Assembly (NCBI RefSeq): GCF_008087665.1
Contig: NZ_CP042912.1
Location: 1,054,001 to 1,118,000, forward strand
Source: Mariniblastus fucicola
GTDB taxonomy: Bacteria; Planctomycetota; Planctomycetia; Pirellulales; Pirellulaceae
Length of the DNA: 64,000 nucleotides
Direction of reading: 5' to 3'
The notes under the pieces are model-generated. The model was not told the origin of the DNA, did not search any database, and saw only the letters and a list, made by a program, of their open reading frames with translations. The translations under genes were made by a program, and so were the position numbers. Shown piece by piece: positions 8,017-16,510 of the stretch (its first letter is position 1; every line of letters starts with the position of its first letter).

Positions 8017-10263
8017 ATGACCAATTTGTTTTTGCGTCGTCGTCTTTCCCGCCAAGCAAACAGAATCGCCTACGATGGTTTGGAGCTGCGTCGCGTGCTG
8101 ACAGCGAATCTTCCGGTTAGTGTTTTCGTCGACGGGGCAGGTACGCTCATTGTCGCTGCTGACCCCGCATCAACCGAAACTGTTGTTTTCATCAGGGATT
8201 CTGACAATTCGACAACGGCCATCGAAATTCAGAATTGCCAGATGAATGCATCTGCCAGAGGTCCGCTCGACGATGATATCACCTGTAATTCATCAACAGA
8301 GGTAGGCGTTTCCACTTTTACATCGCTGCGTTACGTGGGGAATGACTTTGAGGACAACGTTAATCTCAATGTGACTCATTCGTTTACAGCTTCGATGATT
8401 GGAAACGGGGGCAACGATACATTGACGAAGAATCGTGGCAGAGGTTTCTATTTTACGTCGAGCCTGATCTACATTTTCAATCCCGATGCGACCGCAGGTG
8501 GCGAGGTCAGCGTATACGGTGGCGAAGGTGACGATTTTCTCCAGGCTGAAACCGCGATTGGAGGCGCGGGCGACGATCAACTACACGGCAATAGCCTCGA
8601 CAACTATCTGCGAGGCAACGATGGCAACGATCAGATCTATGGGTACGCGGGGCAGGATACCTATCTGGGTGAGGATGGCAACGATACCCTGGCTGCATCT
8701 GCTGATGCGCTCGACGGGTACGGGACGTATGTTGGGACTGGCAGGATGTTTGGAGGTGAAGGCGACGATATTGTTGTTGGCTCTTTGGGAGAAGATTTCA
8801 TCTCTGGAGGAACCGGCCACGACCTTCTGCGTGGCGACGCGGGCTATGGCTATGACGATTCGACGGACCATCGAGGCGGGAATGATCGCATCTTTGGCGG
8901 CGCTGGGAACGATGAGATTTGGGGTGTTGGCGGTGACGATCACATCGATGCCGGCAGTGGAGACGACGTCGTCAACGGTTCGCTTGGCAATGACACGATC
9001 TATGGATTTGATGGCGACGACACGCTGATGGGGGGGGCAGGCGACGATCGAATTTATGGGGGCGAAGGTGATGACACGATACTTGGTGAGAACGACGTTC
9101 TAATTTTTGATAGCGAGGACACCGCGAACTATGTTGACTACCTGAATGGCAGCGACATCATCAACGGTGGCCCAGGCAACGACAAACTTTATCCCGACAA
9201 CGGCAGTTCAATCTTTTCCTTCCATCAGGTTACCTACGATGACGTTGTGGTTGGTGGTCCCGGGAATGACGAAATCGTCGCGTTTTTCGGCGAGGATCTG
9301 ATCCTTGCTGGCGAGGGCAACGATACTTTTGACTCAAACGCTGCTCGTTTTTATTCGACCAGTACCCCCGTCGCGATTTTCACCGTCTATGGTGGTCCCG
9401 GTGATGACGTGTTGGACGGTGGAGCAACGCAGGACTATCTCTTCGGCGAAGCAGGTGAAGACACGATCTCCGGAGGGAGTTTTGGCGAGGACTATCTGCG
9501 CGGTGGCCCGGACAACGATGTGATCGTCGGCGGCGGTGACAATGATGTTTTGATCGGAGACGATGGCAACGATCGGTTGCGAGACTCAAGTGGAGACGAC
9601 TACTTTTCTGGAGGCAATGGAGACGACTACGTTTCCGCAGGGCAAGGCAATGACAGAGTCCTGGGCGGCGAAGGCTTCGATGAACTGCTGGGAGGTGCTG
9701 GTGATGACCACATCATCGGAGGCACCGAAGCTGATATTCTCAATGGAGGTTCGGGATCCGATCGCCTTTTCGGCGGACTTGGTTTTGATCGACTGGCCGG
9801 AGAAGCAGGCGATGATTTTCTTTACGGCGAAAGCGGAAACGATACTCTGCTGGGCGACTCTGGCAACGACTTCCTCTCAGGCGGCAGCGAGCGAGATTTT
9901 CTCTACGGCGGCACTGGCAATGACTCGATGCGTGGAGGCGGAAGTGTCGATAGAATGTTCGGCAACGAAGGCGATGACTATATGCTGGGAGAATCGGGTG
10001 CCGATGTGATGTACGGCAACGATGGTAATGACCTGATCAATGGTGGATTGGGGGCCGATCGCATGCTTGGCGGAAACGACGACGACACATTGATTGGTGG
10101 TCTGGGCAACGACGAGCTATTTGGAAATCTTGGCTCTGACTTCCTCGATGGCCGCGAGGGCGCCGACGAATTAACCGGCGGCGCTGATCCCGACAACTTC
10201 TTTCGAGTCCAGCCTGCTGATGTCCTGATTGACTTTACAGTTTTAGATATGCTTGGAAGCTGA
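8017..10263 (+). CDS. RTX-repeat (hemolysin-type calcium-binding) surface protein
   Basis: 748 residues from the ATG at 8017; an upstream start at 7996 is less likely. The N-terminus RRRLSRQANRIAYDGLELRR followed by VLTANLP is the arginine-rich LExRxVL leader seen on many planctomycete exported proteins. From about residue 160 to 720 it is built of dozens of glycine/aspartate nonapeptides (GGAGDDRIYGGEGDDTI style) that fold as calcium beta-rolls. It ends in PDNFFRVQPADVLIDFTVLD, a shortened version of the usual RTX C-terminal cap, so a type I secretion signal is not obvious. Likely secreted or cell-surface; no enzymatic domain seen. Confidence 0.9.
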   Translation: MTNLFLRRRLSRQANRIAYDGLELRRVLTANLPVSVFVDGAGTLIVAADPASTETVVFIRDSDNSTTAIEIQNCQMNASARGPLDDDITCNSSTEVGVSTFTSLRYVGNDFEDNVNLNVTHSFTASMIGNGGNDTLTKNRGRGFYFTSSLIYIFNPDATAGGEVSVYGGEGDDFLQAETAIGGAGDDQLHGNSLDNYLRGNDGNDQIYGYAGQDTYLGEDGNDTLAASADALDGYGTYVGTGRMFGGEGDDIVVGSLGEDFISGGTGHDLLRGDAGYGYDDSTDHRGGNDRIFGGAGNDEIWGVGGDDHIDAGSGDDVVNGSLGNDTIYGFDGDDTLMGGAGDDRIYGGEGDDTILGENDVLIFDSEDTANYVDYLNGSDIINGGPGNDKLYPDNGSSIFSFHQVTYDDVVVGGPGNDEIVAFFGEDLILAGEGNDTFDSNAARFYSTSTPVAIFTVYGGPGDDVLDGGATQDYLFGEAGEDTISGGSFGEDYLRGGPDNDVIVGGGDNDVLIGDDGNDRLRDSSGDDYFSGGNGDDYVSAGQGNDRVLGGEGFDELLGGAGDDHIIGGTEADILNGGSGSDRLFGGLGFDRLAGEAGDDFLYGESGNDTLLGDSGNDFLSGGSERDFLYGGTGNDSMRGGGSVDRMFGNEGDDYMLGESGADVMYGNDGNDLINGGLGADRMLGGNDDDTLIGGLGNDELFGNLGSDFLDGREGADELTGGADPDNFFRVQPADVLIDFTVLDMLGS

Positions 10264-10580
10264 CTCTTCTTTGATGTGATGTCAATTTTGGCTTTCGCCA
10301 GACCTGGCGCGTGCCAAGTCGGTCTCGATGTTTCCTTGGTTGATGAAGAAAACACGTAGGGTTGCCCAGTTGTGCGGTCGCGAACGTCAGCGGCGACTGA
10401 TTGCAGAGGAGATGGTGGCAGAGCTATCTGCATGGATCGCAAATCTGGCGGGATGAGGAATCCGCAGATCGACTTGCTGGAACTTCGCGGTTGATTAACG
10501 CGATCTCAACTGTGAGTGTGAGCGCAAAATAAAAGCCCGCTGGTATGCGGGCTGAGCAGCTCAGGTTTTCGACGCGACGA
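10264..10580. other. Intergenic region with terminator of the minus-strand small gene
   Basis: Apart from the hairpin at 10528-10553 nothing recognisable; short frames on both strands lack family features. Confidence 0.5.
10528..10553 (-). terminator. Intrinsic terminator of the 77-residue protein gene
   Basis: On the minus strand AGCCCGC, loop ATACCA, GCGGGCT forms a perfect 7-bp stem (10534-10540 with 10547-10553) followed by TTTATTTT. It lies about 30 bp after the stop at 10581. Confidence 0.8.
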
Positions 10581-10814
10581 TTACTCGCGAGGACGGATAG
10601 CTCCGGTCAAGCCAGTGTAATCGCAGCGATCCTCACCGTGCCAAAGCGGACGGCCGTCAAGAACTCGCTGGCGAAGAGCTTCGATTTTCTCAGCACTGCC
10701 TGCAGGGGCATCAGTTGGAATGAACTCATCTCCCTCGTGTGGCACGAAATCCTCGTCGTGACCATACTCAAGAATCGCCTCGAAAACGTTGTTGATTTGC
10801 TTACGCGATGACAT
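10581..10814 (-). CDS. Small conserved planctomycete protein, unknown function
   Basis: 77 residues starting MSSRKQINNVFEAILEY; upstream in-frame starts to 10892 give an unlikely extension. The body contains DEFIPTDAPAGSAEKIEAL and ends PLWHGEDRCDYTGLTGAIRP. I recognise this as a small protein recurrent in planctomycetes (from memory), with no assigned function. No membrane segment or signal peptide; acidic and soluble. It has its own terminator and a perfect inverted repeat 54 bp upstream of its start, implying a dedicated regulated transcript. Confidence 0.75.
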   Translation of the reverse strand: MSSRKQINNVFEAILEYGHDEDFVPHEGDEFIPTDAPAGSAEKIEALRQRVLDGRPLWHGEDRCDYTGLTGAIRPRE

Positions 10815-10867
10815 AAATGGACCTGAAAGTTGTTTCAAAAAGGTATTCGCTGAGTGCAATGAAGATT

Positions 10868-10891
10868 TGGAATTGGGAGAATCCAATTCCA
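10868..10891. promoter_or_regulatory. 9-bp perfect inverted repeat upstream of the 77-residue protein gene
   Basis: TGGAATTGG (10868-10876), spacer GAGAAT, CCAATTCCA (10883-10891). The dyad centre is about 65 bp upstream of the ATG at 10814, a typical place for an operator; it could also form a 5'-leader hairpin. Confidence 0.45.
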
Positions 10892-11421
10892 CGAGAGATT
10901 ATGTTTCGTTCAATGTTGAGCAATCCGTTTCGCCCAAACCCACCCAGACAAACAGAAATTTTCCAGAGTCCATTCCGGAAGCCGGCTTTTCCGCGAGCCG
11001 GTACGGGAGGCATTATTGACGACTGAAGGGCGATGTCAAGAAAATTTAATAAACTTTGAACGCCATTTCAAAAGGGAGCAAAAAAGCGTCCGATCCAACA
11101 CATTTGGTGAAATTTTTCCGGTTTATGCGACCTTGAGGATCAGCGATTTCAGACTACCCGAAAAATGGTTAATGGTTCTGTTGTCAACCAAGTGGCGTTT
11201 TAAGGTCCTCATGACCGGTGATGTGTCTGATCCCTGATTTGAGTGCCCAAATCTTTACTTGTCGAGACAAATGTGAAGCATTGGCGACCCGTAAATTGGG
11301 AACAATCGAAGGGCCGTCCAGCGACGAGACTTTTTTGAGCAGATGGCGGACAGTTTGTCCGAGGGCAGGCCGGAATTGTGGAAATGCGATGTTGGCTGAA
11401 ACGAGAGCGTGAACGATCTAG

Positions 11422-11462
11422 AAAAAGAAGAACGCCGCGCAGGCGACTAACCGCTGGCGGCG
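11422..11462 (-). terminator. Probable intrinsic terminator of the DsbD-alpha-like gene
   Basis: CGCCGC (11433-11438) pairs with GCGGCG (11457-11462); on the minus strand the stem is followed by TTCTTCTTTTTC. Located about 27 bp past the stop at 11490. Confidence 0.6.
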
Positions 11463-11489
11463 ATAATTGTTGGGCGTGACCACAAGGGG

Positions 11490-12179
11490 CTATTTCAGCT
11501 TTTGCTCTTTCGACGCGTTGCGCGTCTTTGGCACTTCGAAGAATCCAGAGAAACTGGCCGTTGCCGTCTGCTTTCGAATCGGCTGGCATGCATTGTCTGA
11601 GCAAACCTGTCCGCTGAACTGGACTTCCTGAGCAAGTTTTTGCAGATCGACGCCGGGTCGGACCACGATCGATGCAAAGAACTGAACTTGTCCTTTATGC
11701 TTCTCGATCCGTTGGTTGAAAACCGGATCTTTCTCGATCACATGAGGAGGCTTGTCAGAAACGAACTTGGATTGCACTTTCAGATCGTTCGAAGGCAAAA
11801 CGGCCAGTCGCGTTGGCGCTGGCGAGCCTTCCGGGTTGAGCGAATAAACGTAGTAGCCTTCGTCGAGATCGATTTGCACAACCAGGTAGCCCTTGTTCGT
11901 GCCCTTTTCCAAGTGGATTCGACTGGTCATCTTCCACGGGCGGTCCGGTTCGATGACTGGAGATTTTTGCATTCCCGAGTTTTGCTGAACTTGCCCGGTC
12001 GGTTGAGTCGCCGGTGTCTGAGCCTTTGGAGTGTTGGGAAACGCTGGCTGAGTTGAAGGCTCTGAGGTCAGTCCTGGCCGAAACTGGCCTTGGCCCATCG
12101 CTGAATCATCGCCAAGCGTGCAAAAGCAAGTCATAAAAGCCGCGGCTAGCAGCAGGCTACGCATCACCATGGATTTCAT
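11490..12179 (-). CDS. Exported DsbD N-terminal (alpha)-like domain protein
   Basis: 229 residues with a signal peptide (MKSMVMRSLLLAAAFMTC). After a Pro/Gln/Thr-rich linker to about residue 75, the C-terminal domain (residues about 80-215) has the DsbD-N pattern: GYLVVQIDLDEGYYVYS, RPGVDLQKLAQEVQFSG, and the paired cysteines of QVCSDNACQP. In DsbD this domain passes electrons from the membrane to periplasmic partners. Here it stands alone, without the membrane domain, so partners must be encoded elsewhere. The neighbouring TlpA-like gene at 12801 (divergent) is a candidate partner (inference). Confidence 0.8.
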   Translation of the reverse strand: MKSMVMRSLLLAAAFMTCFCTLGDDSAMGQGQFRPGLTSEPSTQPAFPNTPKAQTPATQPTGQVQQNSGMQKSPVIEPDRPWKMTSRIHLEKGTNKGYLVVQIDLDEGYYVYSLNPEGSPAPTRLAVLPSNDLKVQSKFVSDKPPHVIEKDPVFNQRIEKHKGQVQFFASIVVRPGVDLQKLAQEVQFSGQVCSDNACQPIRKQTATASFSGFFEVPKTRNASKEQKLK

Positions 12180-12800
12180 CGGTCACATCCTTGTGGGTTT
12201 TGATCGGGCGTCCTGCCCTCTTCAATTCAATCGGACATTAGCAGGATCGTTCTGCCGAGCCAATGCAAATGTCCAGTTTGTTCTTAACCAAAGTTTCACA
12301 GCGTTCCCGGCCTTTTTCAACGCGGAAACCCACGTGGCAAGTCAAGGCAGAAATGAATGCATGCGATAGGCGTTGGCGATCGATTCAGCAGCGTCCGATC
12401 ATCGGCTTATGAAGCATTGGCCAAGCGGGCGCGCGGTGATCTCCCAGACGCCGGTTTAGCAGCAGGATTCTCGGGATCCACGCAGCTTGAATGCAGAGTG
12501 CTGGCCCTTTGTGGAAGATTGGCGTCCTTCATTGGTGGATAGTGGCTGGTCAGTGCGTCGGTTTGTGAAATTGAGTCCATTTTGAGGTGAAACAGTCTCA
12601 AACACTGGACCAACCGGCCAGCACTGTTACGCTGTTGCCCATGGATGTCCTTCCGACCTTCCCGGAAGACCCCACCGAGATCATCTGCCTTGATTACTTC
12701 AGGATGAAGACCCTTCTAGCTCGACCGGTTAGACCCGTCGTCGGCGCATGTCGTTCCTGAACTGTTCAAAGCCGCCGTTTGTTGAACCACAGGAATAATC
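12180..12800. other. Divergent intergenic region, nothing recognised
   Basis: Separates the divergent DsbD-alpha-like and TlpA-like genes. No coding frame, RNA motif or repeat that I can support. Presumably holds both promoters. Confidence 0.4.
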
Positions 12801-14027
12801 ATGCGATTTGGGACCCCCCGCCTCCTCTGTTCGTCATCTATCGTTCTTTTCATTCTTGTTCAGTGTTTGTCATTGAACGCACAGACCGTCGTCCTAAGCC
12901 CGGATCAAATTCTGGCCGAAGCAACCAAAGCTTCGCTCGATGGAGATTACAAGACGGCTCTTGCGAAAACCCGTGAAGCCGGGAAGGCAGGTAGTGGCGA
13001 TCTAAGTTTCGCGACACGCTATGTGACTGCTGTCGCTGCTATCGCTGACCTTTCCGACGATCGACATCGAAGCTCGCTGCTCAACCAGGCGCTCAAAGCC
13101 GCTAACGAAATTGAAACGGCCAAAGTCGGCGACGGCACAAAGGACGCAGAGTTTGCGTGGCACTATCTGGTTGCGATCGGCAAGCTGGCTGACTCGATTG
13201 CCGATACCAGCCCCGCCACCAGTGGCAAGCTGTATCTGGCTCAAGCGAAAGTCGCCGCGAATCTGAAAACCAATCCGGGGTTTCCGCAAGAGTCACTTTC
13301 TCTGTTGGCTGGACCGTTGATGGGCAAAGCTTTCGCCAAAGCGATTGCCAAAGACGCCGACGGGACACTGGCCGCAATGAAGCCTGCTTTCGAGGCCGGG
13401 TTCACGGACTATGAAATGCTGTTGGACAACGAATTCATCAAAGAGCTGAAGTCTGACAAGGTCAACGCTTTGGTAAAAAGCAAGTTCGTCGCCTACAAAA
13501 AAGGTCTTAAGAAATGGGCTCGTAACTCAGTCGCCAACTTCAAGTCTTTCGATTTCAAGTTCGACGTGGCTGACATCGAAGCCGGCCGGATTCGCAATTC
13601 TGATTTCCGCGGCCGCATTCTGGTTCTGGACCTGTGGGCAACCTGGTGCCAGCCGTGCCGCGAAGCAATTCCGCACTTCGTCAAGCTTGACAAAGAGTTC
13701 CGCAGCGACAACGTGGACATCGTTGGCATTTCGATGGACAACCCGGATGATCCGCGGAAGTCTCTGAAAGTCGTTCGCAACTTTGTGGACGACAACGGTG
13801 TCGAATATGCGATGGCGATGGGCAATCGATCGGTCATGAACCAATTGGCTCCTGGTCAGAAATTGCCAACAGTTCTGTTCATCGACACTCAGGGCAAAGT
13901 TCGCTTCATCGCTGAAGGCCCGCATAACTTCTTCCAACTGGCCGCGATCACGAATGAGCTGATCAAACAGGAAGAAGATTCTCCGACAAGCCTCCCGGCG
14001 ATCCCTGCGTTATCCGGCCAGTTTTAG
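12801..14027 (+). CDS. TlpA-like exported thioredoxin-family protein
   Basis: 408 residues. A signal peptide (hydrophobic residues 8-26, ending LNAQ) is followed by a 230-residue helical, Ala/Lys-rich region, possibly TPR-like, and then a TlpA/ResA-type thioredoxin domain from about residue 255. The active site is LWATWCQPCREAIP near residue 282, and the cis-Pro region is QKLPTVLFIDTQG. The family reduces disulfides or serves cytochrome maturation outside the cytoplasmic membrane. ATG with GGA eight bases upstream. Confidence 0.88.
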   Translation: MRFGTPRLLCSSSIVLFILVQCLSLNAQTVVLSPDQILAEATKASLDGDYKTALAKTREAGKAGSGDLSFATRYVTAVAAIADLSDDRHRSSLLNQALKAANEIETAKVGDGTKDAEFAWHYLVAIGKLADSIADTSPATSGKLYLAQAKVAANLKTNPGFPQESLSLLAGPLMGKAFAKAIAKDADGTLAAMKPAFEAGFTDYEMLLDNEFIKELKSDKVNALVKSKFVAYKKGLKKWARNSVANFKSFDFKFDVADIEAGRIRNSDFRGRILVLDLWATWCQPCREAIPHFVKLDKEFRSDNVDIVGISMDNPDDPRKSLKVVRNFVDDNGVEYAMAMGNRSVMNQLAPGQKLPTVLFIDTQGKVRFIAEGPHNFFQLAAITNELIKQEEDSPTSLPAIPALSGQF

Positions 14028-14058
14028 TCGCTGCAAGACAAGATGTATCACAGCACCA

Positions 14059-14092
14059 GCGAGTGAGTCCGGACGTCCGATGATTCACTCGC
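14059..14092 (+). terminator. Hairpin after the TlpA-like gene, possible terminator
   Basis: GCGAGTGA (14059-14066) pairs perfectly with TCACTCGC (14085-14092), with GTCCGGAC in the loop. It follows the stop by 31 bp but lacks a T-tract, so termination is uncertain. Confidence 0.4.
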
Positions 14093-14110
14093 GGGAGAAG
14101 GCTTGATCGG

Positions 14111-14136
14111 CAGGCGGCACAGGCTTCCTGCCCGTG
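14111..14136. repeat. REP-like 26-bp element, copy 1
   Basis: CAGGCGGCACAGGCTTCCTG followed by CCCGTG; 22 of 26 positions match the copy at 37414-37439. Contains an imperfect palindrome around AGGCTTCC. Confidence 0.5.
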
Positions 14137-14197
14137 ATGGCATCGTGTGGCACCGCCGATGATCCATCAGCGATTATCGGCAAAAACGCCCAAGACA

Positions 14198-15115
14198 ATG
14201 GCCGCAGCGGCCATTGGTCGAAACTCTGCCTCGCATTCACTGGCGTTTCGGCATCGTCAAGAACTTGCTATCGTTCCGCGTCCGAATCTGACTGCGAGCA
14301 AGTTTGTGCGGTTCTCAATCCTTATCCTGTTACTGATTACGGGTTGCCACGCGCTGCCGACAACGCACAGTCTGCTGCCGCGGTCACTGGAGCTGCCGCA
14401 GAAACGGGAGATCGTCAGAGGTCAGCTTGTGATCCACTCAGACTTTCATCTTCCGCGTCGCCACCGATTGCTGGGGGAACTGCAAAGCCGTCGTGATGAC
14501 GTGTCGCAACTGCTGAACATTCCGGTTTCGGACGAACCGATTCATATTTATCTTTTCGCCAACGAAGCCTCCTTCACCGACTACATGCAGCGAAAGCATC
14601 CGCTGTTTCCGAACCGCCGCGCGTTCTTTGTCAAAAATGATACTTCGCTGATGGTGTTCGCCTGGTGGGGGAATCGTGTCGCCGAAGATTTGCGTCATGA
14701 AGTCACCCATGGATACCTTCATAGTGTCATCAACGACTTGCCGCTGTGGCTGGACGAAGGCATCGCGGAGTACTTCGAAACGCCTCGCGTGAACCGAGGT
14801 TTCAACTCGCCACATTTTCATCTGCTGATCGAGAAATACGATTCCGGGCAATGGCAACCGGATCTTGAGAGGCTGGAGTCGCTACGCAAAGCTGGCGCAT
14901 TGACGCTGATGGATTATGCAGAGTCCTGGCTGTGGGTACACTATCTGTTGCATCACGAGGTTGAGACAGCGGGCCTGTTGCAGCACCATATCGAGCAAGT
15001 TCGGCTTGATCCAGCGGCTGCAAAATCTCTTCACCAGCTGCTGACGGAATCCGATCGTGATGCCACAGAACTTCTTAGTCACCTTGAGTATTTGCGAAAG
15101 ACCGTCAAGCCATGA
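14198..15115 (+). CDS. Zinc metalloprotease-like (gluzincin) lipoprotein, DUF1570-type
   Basis: The core has HEVTHGYLH (HExxH) and, about 23 residues on, LDEGIAEYFE, which supplies the third (Glu) zinc ligand: the arrangement of gluzincin peptidases and planctomycete DUF1570 proteins. A hydrophobic stretch ending in the lipobox ITGC shows membrane anchoring as a lipoprotein. The GTG at 14306 (giving a leader MRFSILILLLITGC) may be the true start; ATG 14198 or GTG 14147 would put 35-50 residues before the signal. The 3' end overlaps the next gene by ATGA. Substrate unknown. Confidence 0.78.
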   Translation: MAAAAIGRNSASHSLAFRHRQELAIVPRPNLTASKFVRFSILILLLITGCHALPTTHSLLPRSLELPQKREIVRGQLVIHSDFHLPRRHRLLGELQSRRDDVSQLLNIPVSDEPIHIYLFANEASFTDYMQRKHPLFPNRRAFFVKNDTSLMVFAWWGNRVAEDLRHEVTHGYLHSVINDLPLWLDEGIAEYFETPRVNRGFNSPHFHLLIEKYDSGQWQPDLERLESLRKAGALTLMDYAESWLWVHYLLHHEVETAGLLQHHIEQVRLDPAAAKSLHQLLTESDRDATELLSHLEYLRKTVKP

Positions 15116-15453
15116 TCGTTTTGATCAGCGAAGACCTGATGATGTCGTCAACCGTTTCTGCCGCAGTCCGGGCCGAAGGCGGAACGTTTCGATTCGTCGC
15201 TTCTGTCGAACGGGCGAATGTAAAACTCGAAGGCAACAATTGCGAACTGTTGCTGGTCGATTTGCAAGCGAAAGATTTGGATTGGGACGCCCTGGCGGAA
15301 CTGGTCGCTCGAGTGCCGCGCGCAGTTGCCTATGCTCAACACGTCAACGTTGACCTTCTCAGGCGTGGACGAGAGTTGGCGTTTGAAAGCGTACTGACTC
15401 GTGGTCAGCTACACGCTGGAATTGCTGAAGTTGTCACCGGCGCCGCGGAATAG
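15112..15453 (+). CDS. Receiver-like small protein coupled to the metalloprotease
   Basis: 113 residues; the ATG overlaps the preceding stop (ATGA), so translation is coupled. The fold pattern (MIVLISEDLMMSSTVSAAV, CELLLVDLQAKDLDW, AVAYAQHVNVDLLRR) looks like a response-regulator receiver in which the acidic pocket and acceptor position are partly kept (ED at 7-8, D at about 50) but the C-terminal Lys region is degenerate. Function unknown; conserved coupling to a peptidase is worth testing. Confidence 0.6.
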   Translation: MIVLISEDLMMSSTVSAAVRAEGGTFRFVASVERANVKLEGNNCELLLVDLQAKDLDWDALAELVARVPRAVAYAQHVNVDLLRRGRELAFESVLTRGQLHAGIAEVVTGAAE

Positions 15454-15528
15454 CTTTCTTTGCCGCGTTCCGCATTCCGGAACGTCAAACGGTTCGGCCC
15501 GGGTGCTTACTTGAGCATCGCGCCAAAC

Positions 15529-16101
15529 TTACGCTGCTCGCTTGACCTCAACGCCCGAGTCAAGTTTTCTGAGCTGGTCTTCGACGTCCAAAAAGTTAAA
15601 CACTTCGTATTCGTCGTTGGGAAAGAACAGCATGACCTGTGACGATGCATGCAGCATTCGCGGCAAGAACTTCCACGCCGATGCAAACTCTTCGTCGGCG
15701 AAAACATCGCCCTGGTTTCCGCAATCGATGATCACCAAATCGGTTCGGAGGTGCGAGTTGGCGATTCGTTGGGTCGCGCTGCCGAAGTCTCCGGGGACCA
15801 ACTGAGCTTTTGCACCAAGTCCGTTGAGTTGTCGGTGCATCTCGATCAGTTTGAGATTCGTTTCCGAGGACTCGCGAGCTTCGAACAGATCGACTCCGGT
15901 GTACCGAATCGTTTTGGCGCCACTGTATTTCTGAGCCACGCGAATCATTCGCTCGCACCGAACGCCTTCGCCAAGTCCGACTTCGACCAGCGAGCGAAAC
16001 TTGTTCTTTTTTATGGCGCGCAACGCCAGTCGGTCGTTCGAGGGCTTGGAAAATTGACTCCACGTAAAATATTGCAGCGCTGAGATGGGCTTCATGGCCA
16101 T
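15529..16101 (-). CDS. Predicted Rossmann-fold SAM-dependent methyltransferase-like protein
   Basis: 190 residues from the ATG at 16101 (16095 is also possible). SLVEVGLGEGVRCERMIRVA resembles motif I of class I methyltransferases, YTGVDLFEAR the acidic second strand, and TDLVIIDCGNQGD strand 4. No substrate-specific domain is visible. Divergent from the S8 protease gene. Confidence 0.6.
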   Translation of the reverse strand: MAMKPISALQYFTWSQFSKPSNDRLALRAIKKNKFRSLVEVGLGEGVRCERMIRVAQKYSGAKTIRYTGVDLFEARESSETNLKLIEMHRQLNGLGAKAQLVPGDFGSATQRIANSHLRTDLVIIDCGNQGDVFADEEFASAWKFLPRMLHASSQVMLFFPNDEYEVFNFLDVEDQLRKLDSGVEVKRAA

Positions 16102-16510
16102 GACCGTGTTTGCGTTTGCGTTCCTGTTCCTGGATAAAATCGGCACAATCGGTACAGCCGAAACAGGTGAATCGGAGAAACGCGCAAACCTGACGGAATC
16201 AGACGTTCTTCGCTGGTCGAAACAGATTGCTCAATCGTTACAGTTTGCCAGCCAACGACGGCTTGACCCGTGTTTTAGAAAGTCGGACACGCAAAGCAAA
16301 CCCAATTCTTCAATGAAACGTATAGTTCCCGGCAGGTCTTCGACAGGATTCGAAGGAACCCCCCCCAACGCAAGACACTATTTTTGTTTTGCCATTCCTG
16401 CTGCTCTCCGCGCCCAAATGGATTCCGGCGTTTCCCTCCATGATGGTTTTCGAGAGGAATGTGCGCGCACTTCTCGTTGATTGAACCGGCGCGCACTGAG
16501 CAGCCCCTCC
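16102..16510. other. Divergent intergenic region, nothing recognised
   Basis: Between the methyltransferase-like and S8 protease genes. No supported coding frame or structured RNA. Confidence 0.4.

Larger units (their letters stand above)
10815..11489. other. Intergenic region with inverted repeat and terminator
   Basis: No coding frame with family resemblance. It holds a 9-bp inverted repeat near the small gene promoter and, at the other end, the terminator of the DsbD-alpha-like gene. The middle 500 bp are AT-rich with nothing recognised. Confidence 0.5.
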
